Assembly (NCBI RefSeq): GCF_000160755.1
Contig: NZ_GG668576.1
Coordinates: 592,422-656,421 of the forward strand
Direction of reading: 5' to 3'
DNA: 64,000 nucleotides
DNA from: Proteus mirabilis ATCC 29906
Lineage (GTDB): Bacteria > Pseudomonadota > Gammaproteobacteria > Enterobacterales > Enterobacteriaceae
The translations under genes were made by a program, and so were the position numbers. Shown here one piece after another: positions 55,440 to 63,682 of the stretch. Each line of letters starts with the position of its first letter. The stretch's first letter is position 1. Under the pieces are notes generated by a model. It was not told the DNA's origin. It saw only the letters and a program-made list of their open reading frames with translations, and did not search any database.

Positions 55440-55835
55440 TTAACGAATGGTAATAAGTTCATGATTTTCTGTATTTTCAGGTAACGTTACCCCTATCTTT
55501 CCCTGTTCACCCCAAAGCTTTGACGCACTGATATTCCACACCCTGCAATCTTCATCAAAAATAGCGTCCATAACGGCTTTAATCAGATTATCGACATCAG
55601 GACGTTGCTGGTGAGGTTTACCATTCATCTCAATGCGTTTCTTCTTGCTCCATGATTTAGGCATAGGGATAACAAACGTTAGGTGAGCACCGCTTTCCGG
55701 TAACGTAAAACGGTTAGCTTTCATCTCGTCACAAAAAGCGTGGTACTTAACGACAACGGGTCTTTTCTTCCATGCGTCACGCTGTGTCATACGTGGCTTT
55801 GGTACAGGATTGATATAATAAATTTGCTGTTTCAT
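55440..55835 (-). CDS. rusA: RusA-type Holliday-junction resolvase
   Basis: The 131-residue endonuclease has the RusA pattern: INPVPKPRMTQRDAWKKRP, FVIPMPKSWSKKKRIEM, and the acidic active-site region RPDVDNLIKAVMDAIFDEDC with the catalytic Asp residues. It resolves recombination intermediates made by the phage's RecE/RecT pathway. It overlaps the winged-helix gene upstream by 4 bp. Confidence 0.92.
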   Translation of the reverse strand: MKQQIYYINPVPKPRMTQRDAWKKRPVVVKYHAFCDEMKANRFTLPESGAHLTFVIPMPKSWSKKKRIEMNGKPHQQRPDVDNLIKAVMDAIFDEDCRVWNISASKLWGEQGKIGVTLPENTENHELITIR

Positions 55836-56245
55836 GCGCGTACCGCCACCAGCATTGCGTTCATACGGTTATGAATATCAGCAATCTTTCCATGCTGTAA
55901 CGGTGGTAAGCTCTTTCTGACGTAGGTTAGTGAGCCTTTCTGACAGATAACATGCTTATCCGTAGGTTTTACTGGCTTCTTGGTCATTAAAGAGGCTTCT
56001 TTTTTGATATCTAAATCACGTAGACGCTCCATGTAATCAGGCGCTAGAGTGTATAAATAACCAATGCCGACTACCGCTTTGCATTCTACAACGGAGCTTT
56101 CAATCAATTTAATCAGTGCATAATTGGTTGTTGAACGGTTCTTCCTTCCCTTGAGATCAGAAGCAATTGCCGTTATCTCGTTAACTGACAATGATTTTTT
56201 ATTGTCACGTAAAATATCAACAACTAAATCCTGCATAAATTTCAT
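55832..56245 (-). CDS. Winged-helix phage protein
   Basis: The 137-residue protein looks like a winged helix in its first 70 residues (LSVNEITAIASDLKGRKNRS, then TTNYALIKLIESSVVECKAV) with a basic C-terminal half. It may be a middle/late regulator, but it could equally be a structural DNA-binding protein. It heads the rusA operon behind an operator-like site. The ATG at 56245 has AAGGG at 9 bp. Confidence 0.6.
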   Translation of the reverse strand: MKFMQDLVVDILRDNKKSLSVNEITAIASDLKGRKNRSTTNYALIKLIESSVVECKAVVGIGYLYTLAPDYMERLRDLDIKKEASLMTKKPVKPTDKHVICQKGSLTYVRKSLPPLQHGKIADIHNRMNAMLVAVRA

Positions 56246-56491
56246 ATACGATAACCCTTAATAGATTAATCATTATGGTTAATATATCCAATTTGGTTAT
56301 GTTTTCAAGTATAAAAAAACAGAGTTTTTAATTAAACTCATACCTACTTAAAACGCTCTCAAATCGTCTATACGCTGTTTTCACTACTCAGACATCCAAT
56401 CGCATACCTACAACAAATAAAACTAACCAGTGTTTATTACGCTAAGGATTTTGATATCCAATAACCCCTATTTGATTTTTAGTTTACGAAA
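56246..56491 (-). promoter_or_regulatory. Intergenic region with operator-like sequence before the rusA operon
   Basis: TCCAATTTGGT (56287-56297) matches the ACC-N5-GGT operator core at all but one position, in a context (ATGGTTAATAT before, TATG after) shared with the early promoter at 59,481. It lies about 40 bp upstream of the winged-helix gene start. The rest of the gap, to the dnaC stop, has no ORF. Confidence 0.5.
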
Positions 56492-57217
56492 TTACTTAAC
56501 TAAACGCCGATAGCTTTGCCATGTGAAATTTATCGTTGTTGGATTTCCCATTCGGAGTCGATCTATTACTCGTTCATCCAACACTTTGGATAGTTGGGTA
56601 TAATTTAGGTTTGTAAGCACTCCAACAGGCTTTTTGTTTGCTAGTCTTCGATCCACTACTTGAAATATAATTAATTCCTCATTGAGGTTTCCACGTTGTA
56701 CACCCACATCATCAAGCACTAGCAAATCAACATCACACAGATCATCTATCAGTTTTGACTCTGTTGTTTTAGCATCCTTTTGATAGGTTTCACGAACCTT
56801 CATCATTATGTCCGGCAGTGTAGCGATCAGAATACTTTTCCCTTTTTGGATAATGTGGTTTCCTATGGCTGACGCTAAATGATTTTTTCCAGTACCAGGA
56901 TTACCACTGAAAATGAACCCACCAAATGATTTACCAAATTGCTCAGCGTATCTCTTAGCTTTGTACAACGCTCTTTGTTGGTCTTCACATGTAACGTCAT
57001 AATTATCGAATGAACAATTTTGGTGTAATGGGCTAATACCTGATCTACCCATGATTTTATTTAAACGAGCTACTCGGTTTTCATTTGCGATCCTCATTGA
57101 ATCAATTTCACCCTGCTCTCGTTGCCATGCCATTAATTCAGCAGAAGTAGTAAATTTAGGTTTAATATGCTCAGGCATTATTCGCTTTAGCCTTGCTAAG
57201 GTTGATGATGCTGTCAT
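56492..57217 (-). CDS. DnaC-type helicase loader
   Basis: The 241-residue AAA+ protein has Walker A GNPGTGKNHLA near residues 105-115, Walker B LLVLDDVG near 166-173, and the N-terminal NENRVARLNKIMGRSGISP region that binds DnaB helicase. It loads the host helicase at the phage origin. It overlaps the O-like gene by 1 bp, an arrangement like lambda O-P. Confidence 0.88.
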   Translation of the reverse strand: MTASSTLARLKRIMPEHIKPKFTTSAELMAWQREQGEIDSMRIANENRVARLNKIMGRSGISPLHQNCSFDNYDVTCEDQQRALYKAKRYAEQFGKSFGGFIFSGNPGTGKNHLASAIGNHIIQKGKSILIATLPDIMMKVRETYQKDAKTTESKLIDDLCDVDLLVLDDVGVQRGNLNEELIIFQVVDRRLANKKPVGVLTNLNYTQLSKVLDERVIDRLRMGNPTTINFTWQSYRRLVK

Positions 57218-58059
57218 CAGAAGTCCTCCGGTATAAACTCATCGTTCTTTTGAGGTTGAATGATCCGTTGTGGTGGTGGAACGTTTGGTTTGAATAGTCC
57301 TTGCCATCCATTTGTAATGGTTTTGCTAATTATTTCTTCAGGTGAAAAACCTAACTCATAACACTCAGTGAGTAATTTTATTTGTCCACTGAACGTCTGT
57401 TTTGATTTTATCGGGTGTTTGATTTCCTTTCGGTACTCAATCCACTTCTCCCAAACTTCAGGATTTAGCCAATCAGGTATTTTTTCTTCCAAGATATTAA
57501 AACCTCGCTTTTGTACCGACTTTTTTTTCAAGGGGGATTTAGGGGGTTTTATATCTTGTTCTTGTTCCTGCTCCTGTTCTTGGCTTCGTAGGGTCTTCAA
57601 AGCCCCTTCCAAGCCCCTTTCATTTTTTATCGATGATTCTCTTGCAGAACTTAAATTAAAAGCATCTTTATACTTATCATAAAACATTGATAGAAATTGA
57701 TTTTTAGGCTGAGAGTCATACTCTCTTTGTATACCGATACACCGGTTATCTGATGGCTTCAAAGATGATGCTATTTGATATTTTGCCATCTCGATCACCC
57801 AAACAACTTCAGCATCCTCATCATAGTGGCAAAAACCTGCTTCAATGCACCTTAGAAGCCCCTTAGAAGCCCCTTCTAAACCTAGCCCTGTTTCGTGCGC
57901 CATATAGATAATAGGTAGGTAATACATTCCGATCATATTGGCGTGAGGATTGGTTAATAAGTACATAGAGACAATAAGTGCTTCATGCCCTTTTTCTCTT
58001 ATTTCCTTACCTGTTTTTCCTATCCAAAATTGTGGGGAAACTTTTCCATAGTCACGCAT
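57217..58059 (-). CDS. O-like phage replication initiator
   Basis: The 280-residue protein has an N-terminal winged-helix-like region (PQFWIGKTGKEIREKGHEAL, then LLTNPHANMIGMYYLPI), a linker of Glu-Gln repeats (EQEQEQEQD, residues about 160-170), and a basic C-terminal domain (EVWEKWIEYRKEIKHPIKSK). Position before the helicase loader and the linker are as in lambda-type O proteins. Iteron-like DNA repeats inside the gene (see the origin entry) support it binding an origin within its own coding sequence. Confidence 0.8.
   Translation of the reverse strand: MRDYGKVSPQFWIGKTGKEIREKGHEALIVSMYLLTNPHANMIGMYYLPIIYMAHETGLGLEGASKGLLRCIEAGFCHYDEDAEVVWVIEMAKYQIASSLKPSDNRCIGIQREYDSQPKNQFLSMFYDKYKDAFNLSSARESSIKNERGLEGALKTLRSQEQEQEQEQDIKPPKSPLKKKSVQKRGFNILEEKIPDWLNPEVWEKWIEYRKEIKHPIKSKQTFSGQIKLLTECYELGFSPEEIISKTITNGWQGLFKPNVPPPQRIIQPQKNDEFIPEDF
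57600..57875. other. Candidate replication origin: iteron-like repeats inside the O-like gene
   Basis: AAGCCCCTT occurs four times: at 57600-57608 and 57611-57619, and at 57856-57864 and 57867-57875. Both pairs have exactly 11-bp spacing, and a degenerate fifth unit (ATGCACCTT, 57845-57853) keeps that phase. Read on the coding strand, the four copies fall in all three reading frames (RGL, EGA, EGA and KGL), so they are not an echo of a repeated peptide but DNA-level repeats. Iterons in helical phase in an O gene are the form of the lambda origin. Confidence 0.65.
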
Positions 58060-58069
58060 AAAACACCAT

Positions 58070-58255
58070 TCACTTAGCGCTGTTAATTAATTGCTTTAAC
58101 ACAGAGCGATAGACTGTTGAATTTTCAAAGTTGCATTTAACGCAAACACCATTACAAACATAACGTTCAGCAACATGACCGTTCTTGCATTTCTTACCTG
58201 TAAAAAATTTTCCAAGCCCTTTTGAAGCAGCTTCTTTTCGACTAATAATCTCCAT
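58070..58255 (-). CDS. Small zinc-finger-like phage protein
   Basis: The 61-residue protein has KCKNGHVAERYVCNGVCVKC, a Cys/His cluster that could bind zinc, with a basic C-terminal tail. It lies 10 bp upstream of the replication gene in the same operon. A ribosome site, GAGG, precedes the ATG. Function unknown. Confidence 0.62.
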   Translation of the reverse strand: MEIISRKEAASKGLGKFFTGKKCKNGHVAERYVCNGVCVKCNFENSTVYRSVLKQLINSAK

Positions 58256-58394
58256 TTCAACCTCATTTGATTATGTGTATGTGCAAATGCTATCCGTTAT
58301 TTTAAAATATATCAACCTAAAAAGACTTATTGGTTATCAATAAAAAATTAAGGACCACCGAAGTGATCCTTATCAATAAATAGCCTTTGAATTA

Positions 58395-58616
58395 TTATCG
58401 AATAAAGAAATTGATTAATTGCTCTCTGGTTGTATCTGCACCGAATTCAATACAAATATCATATAACTTATTGAGTTTACTTAGTGAAGGCTTACGTTTT
58501 GCATAGCGTAGCTGATGTGATAGATACAATTGGCTATACCCCGTTCTTTGAGAAAATGCTTCTCTTTGCTTAATCGTTAAGCTATTCCAAAATTTTTTAA
58601 AGTCGAAAACTTCCAT
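58395..58616 (-). CDS. Cro-like repressor
   Basis: The 73-residue protein has one helix-turn-helix (KQREAFSQRTGYSQLYLSHQL, residues about 14-34) and little else. Size and position opposite to the double-HTH repressor define it as the Cro equivalent. I start it at 58616, with GGTGA 5 bp before; the frame opens at 58673 through the operators. It is the first gene of the leftward early transcript. Confidence 0.75.
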   Translation of the reverse strand: MEVFDFKKFWNSLTIKQREAFSQRTGYSQLYLSHQLRYAKRKPSLSKLNKLYDICIEFGADTTREQLINFFIR

Positions 58617-58622
58617 AATTTC

Positions 58623-58679
58623 ACCAATTTGATTAACCAATAAATAATAGTAACCGTTTAGGTACTTTACCAAAAGGGT
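58623..58679. promoter_or_regulatory. Divergent cro/repressor promoters with ACC-N5-GGT operators
   Basis: ACCGTTTAGGT (58653-58663) and ACCAAAAGGGT (58669-58679) match the core exactly, and ACCAATTTGAT (58623-58633) nearly. On the minus strand TTGGTA and TATTAT, 18 bp apart, form the cro promoter with the middle operator in its spacer. On the plus strand TTTACC and TTTAAT, 18 bp apart, form the repressor promoter. The operator at 58669 covers both -35 elements. Confidence 0.65.
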
Positions 58680-58750
58680 TATTTGTTTGTTTAATACACC
58701 ATAACTTAATCAAATTTGTATAAAGAATAGACACCAAAGGACTTGGAGAA

Positions 58751-59359
58751 ATGAAAAGCATTGCTGAAATTAGAAAAGATAACCTGATTTATATTATTGA
58801 ACGCTACTATAACGGCAAACAAAAATTACTGGCTGATGCGTTAGGTGTAGCACCAAGTATGATCTCTCGTTACCTATCACCAAAAGATTTAAAAAGTCAT
58901 CGTGAACTCACCGATCCAATGTCACGCAAAATTGAATATGTGACTAGAATTAGCAAATATTGGATGGATGTAGACCACTTAAAAGAAGGTCATGCGGAGT
59001 CAGAAAAAGAAGAATATATTCCGACTGAAATTGGCAAGATACTCTCAGATAACATCACAACATTTATGTTAAACGATGGAATAAAATCAAGAGTTAAGCT
59101 TTCTGTCGATTCAGGGCTTGCACAATCAACAGTTAACCGCATTATCAATTGTGAAGCCAGTGCCACCGCTGAAAGCATTGATGCTATTGCAAAAGCAATG
59201 GGTCGCCAAGCCTATGAACTACTGATCCCTAAAAATGATAAAGGCACTATTAACTATGATAGAAGAGCCTATTCAAAACTTCCCGCCAGCGAACAAGCCG
59301 CTATTGAAAACTTCATTGAATTTATCATTAATAAAAACCAACCCATCTCCCACGACTAA
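58751..59359 (+). CDS. CI-like repressor with two HTH domains, no protease domain
   Basis: The 202-residue protein is in the CI position, divergent from cro. It has an N-terminal HTH (KQKLLADALGVAPSMISRYL, residues about 23-42) and a second HTH-like segment (RVKLSVDSGLAQSTVNRIIN, residues about 114-133). No S24 (LexA-like) domain is present: the Ser/Lys dyad and Ala-Gly cleavage site are missing. It therefore cannot be inactivated by self-cleavage, so induction must use another route. GGAG precedes the ATG at 58751. Confidence 0.78.
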   Translation: MKSIAEIRKDNLIYIIERYYNGKQKLLADALGVAPSMISRYLSPKDLKSHRELTDPMSRKIEYVTRISKYWMDVDHLKEGHAESEKEEYIPTEIGKILSDNITTFMLNDGIKSRVKLSVDSGLAQSTVNRIINCEASATAESIDAIAKAMGRQAYELLIPKNDKGTINYDRRAYSKLPASEQAAIENFIEFIINKNQPISHD

Positions 59360-59440
59360 CCCTCTCCATTAAAAAGAAGTCATATCTTGGCTTCTTTTTA
59401 CTCTTAATAAATCATTAAATTTCATAGTGATAAAAACAAA

Positions 59441-59604
59441 CATAACCATATTGGTGATTTATTTGTTTTTTACGGTTGACAATGGTTAATTTATGGTTAT
59501 GATTAAAAGTATAAGTTAACCAATACGGTTAATTTGCTCTTTAACAATATGGATAAAAGAGACTGATTTTTTAATGCGCTCAGACATAACCAATTTGGTG
59601 ATTA
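59441..59604 (+). promoter_or_regulatory. Early rightward promoter with three operator-like sites
   Basis: TTGACA (59476-59481) and TATGAT (59498-59503), 16 bp apart, form a strong promoter. Operator cores are ACCATATTGGT (59445-59455), ACCAATACGGT (59519-59529) and ACCAATTTGGT (59589-59599). The spacer has ATGGTTA twice, 11 bp apart. The first and last sites sit in almost the same 20-bp context (CATAACCA..TTGGTGATT). The last also overlaps the ribosome site of the small ORF, so its role is less sure. Confidence 0.68.
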
Positions 59605-59607
59605 GTC

Positions 59608-59769
59608 ATGATCTTTTATATCAAAGACGGTAAGCATGTATTTACCTTATCTGGCTTAAATGAGTCACAGTCATTTGACAATTTTAAAGCCGGTATTGAG
59701 TGGGCTTATGTAAGAAAGCTCGCATTACAAACAGAACAATTAGTAGGTAAACAAAATGTCAGACACTAA
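59608..59769 (+). CDS. Small ORF at the head of the recombination operon
   Basis: This 53-residue ORF (MIFYIKDGKHVFTLSG...) is translated from an ATG with GGTGA 6 bp upstream and overlaps the start of the RecE-like gene by 14 bp. It could be a leader protein that couples translation, or a small phage protein of unknown function. I do not recognise it. Confidence 0.5.
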   Translation: MIFYIKDGKHVFTLSGLNESQSFDNFKAGIEWAYVRKLALQTEQLVGKQNVRH

Positions 59770-61480
59770 GCACTTAAATGTGTTGATTGCAAAAGCTCTT
59801 TTACTTAACCAAGATATTACTGATAGCGAACAAGTAGATGCGCTAACAGCTCATATCAATGGTGATATTGAAAAAGAAGAGTTTAAGCAATATGACCACT
59901 TTATTAATATCACGTTACTTGCACTTTCATTGGTTCCTAATATCAGCAGTGAACTCAGTGAAGAGCAAATCGTTAACGCTATTATGTCATTTATTGATAA
60001 CCCTGGTATGCGTAGCGTTCGTCATAGAGTTAATCACTTTAACTCATTAATAAATCCAAAAACCACCTCAAATGAGGTAGAAAAAAAGGAAGTACCTCAG
60101 GAAGAGGTGATTTTTAACGCCAGTAAAGATAACCAAAACGGTCAACATAAGGAGACGGAAGATATTCCAAAGGAAGAAAATGACCAACCTGCTTATTTTG
60201 AACCTGGTCGGTATCCCGATATTCCTAACGAGGTGTATCACAGTTCAAACGGCATCAGTAGTTCGATGCTAAAAGATGCTCGTATTAGTTTGATGTATTA
60301 CGAGTTACGCCATATAACAAAAGTCATTGAGCGTGAAAATAAGCGTTGTTTCGATTTAGGTAGTGCGTTTCACACGTTAACAATGGAACCTGAAAAGTTT
60401 GATGCTGAATTCAGTGTTAAGCCAATTATTCCAGAAGGTGCCTTTACAACAACGGAAACAATGAAGTCATGGATTGACGAATACAACAATAAGTTGCCTA
60501 AAAAGCTCTCACAAGATGAGTTAAAAGCAATTATTGAAGAACATAATGCCACTCTGACACCGCAACTTTCCACCAGCGGAAAAGCCGAAGAGCTAGGTCA
60601 GATATACATGCAGTTGCCCGATGAATTTAAAACCATCCCTGAAGATGGGAAATTTACTGGCGCAGCAATGAAAGCCTGTATCAAAGCCTATAATGATACT
60701 TTGCCAACACCATTGAAAACCTCAGGTAATACAGATGCATTACTTGAGCAGATATACCACCACATCAATCCTGAATTATATTTAGCAGAAGTAAGTAAGC
60801 CTGAGCCACTTAGAAAACCCGTCAAGAAAGATGATCTCATACAGGTCATTAAAGAAGTAAAACCTGATGCTGTATTTGAAGATGAAATCATTAGCCAATG
60901 GCTTAGTGACGATTCAAAAATTCATGTTCAAACCGTTGACTATGAAATGGCAAATAACATGCGTAACGCTGTTATGAACCACAAAGAAGCATCCAGTTTA
61001 TTAAACCACCCTAACCGTGTATCAGAAGTGAGTTACTACGGCATTGATGAAGATACCGGCCTTGAAATTCGTGTTCGTCCTGATATCGAAATTCAAACAG
61101 AAAATAACCGATTAGGTTTTGACCTCAAATCTGTAGCACTTGGTCGATTTAAACAAGATGCCATTGAAACCATGATCCGCAGAGAAATCATTAATCGCGA
61201 TTATCACATCAGTGCAGCTATGTATTGTGATGTGGCAATGCTGGATCAGTTCTTCTGGATATTCGTTAACAAAGACGAGCATTACCACTGGGTCGCTATC
61301 GTTGAAGCCTCTCCTGAATTACTTGAACTAGGTCGCGCAGAGTACAAAAAGACACTGCGTGATATCCGTGAAGCTATGGATACAGGATATTGGCCAGCAC
61401 CTATCACCACTACTCTCACTATCGGTATCACTGACTTTGAGCAGAGAAAGTTAGAAGAACTGCAAAACGAAGTCGCTTAA
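59756..61480 (+). CDS. RecE-like PD-(D/E)XK exonuclease with a helical insert
   Basis: The 574-residue protein has the C-terminal RecE nuclease pattern: LGSAFHTLTMEPEKFD near residues 201-216, then EIRVRPDIE (437-445), GFDLKSV (454-460) with the D-x-K pair, and HISAAMYCD (484-492). Between the first and second block lies an extra segment of about 160 residues (225-385). It holds HeH/SAP-like motifs: LSQDELKAIIEEHNATL, then SGKAEELGQIY, and again MKACIKAYNDTL with SGNTDALLEQIY. Such motifs bind DNA in other proteins. It degrades one strand to give RecT its substrate. Confidence 0.82.
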   Translation: MSDTKHLNVLIAKALLLNQDITDSEQVDALTAHINGDIEKEEFKQYDHFINITLLALSLVPNISSELSEEQIVNAIMSFIDNPGMRSVRHRVNHFNSLINPKTTSNEVEKKEVPQEEVIFNASKDNQNGQHKETEDIPKEENDQPAYFEPGRYPDIPNEVYHSSNGISSSMLKDARISLMYYELRHITKVIERENKRCFDLGSAFHTLTMEPEKFDAEFSVKPIIPEGAFTTTETMKSWIDEYNNKLPKKLSQDELKAIIEEHNATLTPQLSTSGKAEELGQIYMQLPDEFKTIPEDGKFTGAAMKACIKAYNDTLPTPLKTSGNTDALLEQIYHHINPELYLAEVSKPEPLRKPVKKDDLIQVIKEVKPDAVFEDEIISQWLSDDSKIHVQTVDYEMANNMRNAVMNHKEASSLLNHPNRVSEVSYYGIDEDTGLEIRVRPDIEIQTENNRLGFDLKSVALGRFKQDAIETMIRREIINRDYHISAAMYCDVAMLDQFFWIFVNKDEHYHWVAIVEASPELLELGRAEYKKTLRDIREAMDTGYWPAPITTTLTIGITDFEQRKLEELQNEVA

Positions 61481-61525
61481 TAAAACTGCGCTTGAACAAT
61501 CAGGCGCACGCTTGGAGTAAATATT

Positions 61526-62566
61526 ATGTCAGAAGTAGCAACTCTCGAAAGAAACCAATCAGTAATGAATAACACATCATTACTTTTTAATCCTGAATCA
61601 TTAGACCGCATTGTCAAATTTGCTGAGCTAATGGCATCAGGTACAGCAACGGTGCCAAGACATCTGCAAGGTAAACCGTCTGATTGTCTTGCTATCACAA
61701 TGCAGTCTGCACGCTGGGGAATGGATCCTTTTGTTGTCGGTCAAAAAACACATGTCATCAATGGTGTGCTTGGTTATGAAGCCCAATTAGTAAATGCAGT
61801 TATTACCAGTTCAAATGCTGTTGTAGGTCGGTTCCATTACAAATACGGTGGCGACTGGGAAAAGATTGTAGGCATGAAAGATAAACGTGATGAATCGGGT
61901 TTATTTATTGAAGTCGGTGCAATTTTAAGAGGTGAAGAAGAAATTACATGGGGTGAGCCTGTTTACCTTGCTGATGTACAGACGAGAAACTCACCACTTT
62001 GGAAAACAATGCCTAAGCAACAAATCGCGTATCTCGCTGTAAAATATTGGGCCCGTCTTTATTGTCCTGAAGTTATCCTTGGTGTGTATACGCCAGAAGA
62101 ACTTGAAGATCGCCCGATTAAAGACATCACCCCCCCGAAAGAACGTGTAAGCATTGATGAAATCACCACTCAACAACAGACAACCAATGAAGAACCGATA
62201 AAAGAGACTCAAGGCGAGTTTATACCTAAGTTCGATGCTGAAGCCTTTAGATTAGCTATTGATGATGTTCAAACTGTCGAAGAAGCTAAAAATATTCGTG
62301 CAGAAATTGAGAACTTAAAAAATGAAATGGGGATCAACCTATTTACTGAATTAAAAAATAAAGCAGTACAGGCATACCACCGTATTGATGCACGTAATGC
62401 CCTAGAAGCTTCTATTAACTCACTTCCTGAATCTGGCTCACCTGAAGCTACCGAAGAATTTGAAAAAGTAGACAAGCTACTTAAATCAAGCAAAAGAAAA
62501 CTCGGTGATGAGTTATACGAGTCTTTCTCTATCACACTTAATGATATGCGCCCTGAATACCAGTGA
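61526..62566 (+). CDS. recT: RecT-type single-strand annealing protein
   Basis: The 346-residue annealing protein follows the exonuclease by 45 bp. The RecT-family core is recognisable: LASGTATVPRHLQGKPSDCLAI-like start, then ARWGMDPFVVGQKTHVING, LGYEAQLVNAVI and KTMPKQQIAYLAVKYWARLYCPEVILGVYTPEEL. Its C-terminal third is helical and more variable. With the RecE-like protein and RusA it forms the phage recombination set. Confidence 0.9.
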   Translation: MSEVATLERNQSVMNNTSLLFNPESLDRIVKFAELMASGTATVPRHLQGKPSDCLAITMQSARWGMDPFVVGQKTHVINGVLGYEAQLVNAVITSSNAVVGRFHYKYGGDWEKIVGMKDKRDESGLFIEVGAILRGEEEITWGEPVYLADVQTRNSPLWKTMPKQQIAYLAVKYWARLYCPEVILGVYTPEELEDRPIKDITPPKERVSIDEITTQQQTTNEEPIKETQGEFIPKFDAEAFRLAIDDVQTVEEAKNIRAEIENLKNEMGINLFTELKNKAVQAYHRIDARNALEASINSLPESGSPEATEEFEKVDKLLKSSKRKLGDELYESFSITLNDMRPEYQ

Positions 62567-62610
62567 TCCTATTTAAAGCGGAGCGATACAGCTCCGCAAG
62601 GAGTTTAAAT

Positions 62611-62868
62611 ATGAATATTAAATTACCTACCAACCCTATCCGTATGCCTGCTGTTTTAAAGCTAACAGGACTTTCTCGCTCAACTATTCGCACCTTAGAG
62701 AAGAAAGGTGATTTTCCAAAGCGTATGTATTTGTCGGTGCGTTGCGTGGCATGGGAGGCTCATGAAGTATATGAATGGATAGATAAGAAAGCTAAATCAA
62801 GAGAGACACCCAAGTGTTACACCGAACGTAAGCGTAATGAAGCTGGGCAGTTTGTGAGTGATTGTTAA
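62611..62868 (+). CDS. AlpA-family regulator
   Basis: The 85-residue protein is an AlpA/MerR-like helix-turn-helix: RMPAVLKLTGLSRSTIRTLEK, KGDFPKRMYLSVRCVAWEAHEVYEWI. AlpA proteins often act as excisionase or activators of integrase and are near attP. It starts at 62611, with AAGGAG 9 bp before; the frame opens at 62563 without a ribosome site and overlaps recT. Confidence 0.83.
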   Translation: MNIKLPTNPIRMPAVLKLTGLSRSTIRTLEKKGDFPKRMYLSVRCVAWEAHEVYEWIDKKAKSRETPKCYTERKRNEAGQFVSDC

Positions 62869-62934
62869 AGTATTATGTGGGTGGATTAGTCACATGGATG
62901 TGAGTATAATTTCTGCTTTAAATAAGGAGGGGCT

Positions 62935-63648
62935 ATGAAGCGGAATATTGATGATTTCGACGGAATGAAAGATTTTATTATTAGCATTATTACCGTACTT
63001 GCTTGGGTACTAATTGGAACAATTGTCATTATTGGCTATTTCACCATAGAAACAAAAGGTGAAAGCATAATACTAAGCTATATATCAACAATATTCACTG
63101 CAATTTCATCACTAGGAATCGCAGCCACTATAGGCGTTTATTTTTGGCAAAAAAAAGCAGAGGATAATAAGCAACATGACATTAATAAAAAATTACTCCC
63201 ATATATAATAAAAAAAAGCGAATCAATTATAAATATAATATCATCTATATATAGGCATATTGGTGAGATAGAAACAAATGCTTCAGTATATATAAATAAT
63301 GATAAATTAGCATTATATTGTCTATCAGAAAATAATGGTAACATTGATGAGGTTATTAATCTAAAATGCAATGAACATGATGATTTTATAAATAATAATA
63401 AAATAATGATAGATTATAATATATATTTATTTATCATAGAATATGAGTCATGCTATAGTCGCGCATTAAAAGAAATTTATGAATTTGTAAACATCTGGAA
63501 TAACTATGATGATTATGTTCTTGAGTATGGAGATGTAGCTAACAGTAAAGAAGATCTAATAAATGAACTTAAATCTGCTCTTGCCTCATATGAAATTCAT
63601 ATAACTAAACAAAGAAATTTATTACGACAAAAAAAACACCTGCACTAG
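62935..63648 (+). CDS. Phage membrane protein of unknown function
   Basis: The 237-residue protein has two hydrophobic segments near the N-terminus (FIISIITVLAWVLIGTIVII and ISTIFTAISSLGIAATIGVYF) followed by a long cytoplasmic, helical, Asn/Ile-rich domain. It has a strong ribosome site (AAGGAGG). It is unusually A+T rich with ATA codons, like the gtrC-like gene, suggesting later acquisition. An immunity or exclusion role is possible but unproven. Confidence 0.62.
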   Translation: MKRNIDDFDGMKDFIISIITVLAWVLIGTIVIIGYFTIETKGESIILSYISTIFTAISSLGIAATIGVYFWQKKAEDNKQHDINKKLLPYIIKKSESIINIISSIYRHIGEIETNASVYINNDKLALYCLSENNGNIDEVINLKCNEHDDFINNNKIMIDYNIYLFIIEYESCYSRALKEIYEFVNIWNNYDDYVLEYGDVANSKEDLINELKSALASYEIHITKQRNLLRQKKHLH

Positions 63649-63659
63649 CAGGGTTTTTT
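63638..63659 (+). terminator. Terminator after the membrane-protein gene
   Basis: CCTGC-ACTA-GCAGG (63639-63652) followed by GTTTTTT on the plus strand. It overlaps the stop codon of the membrane-protein gene. Confidence 0.78.
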
Positions 63660-63682
63660 ATACCTAAAATTCAGAGGATACA

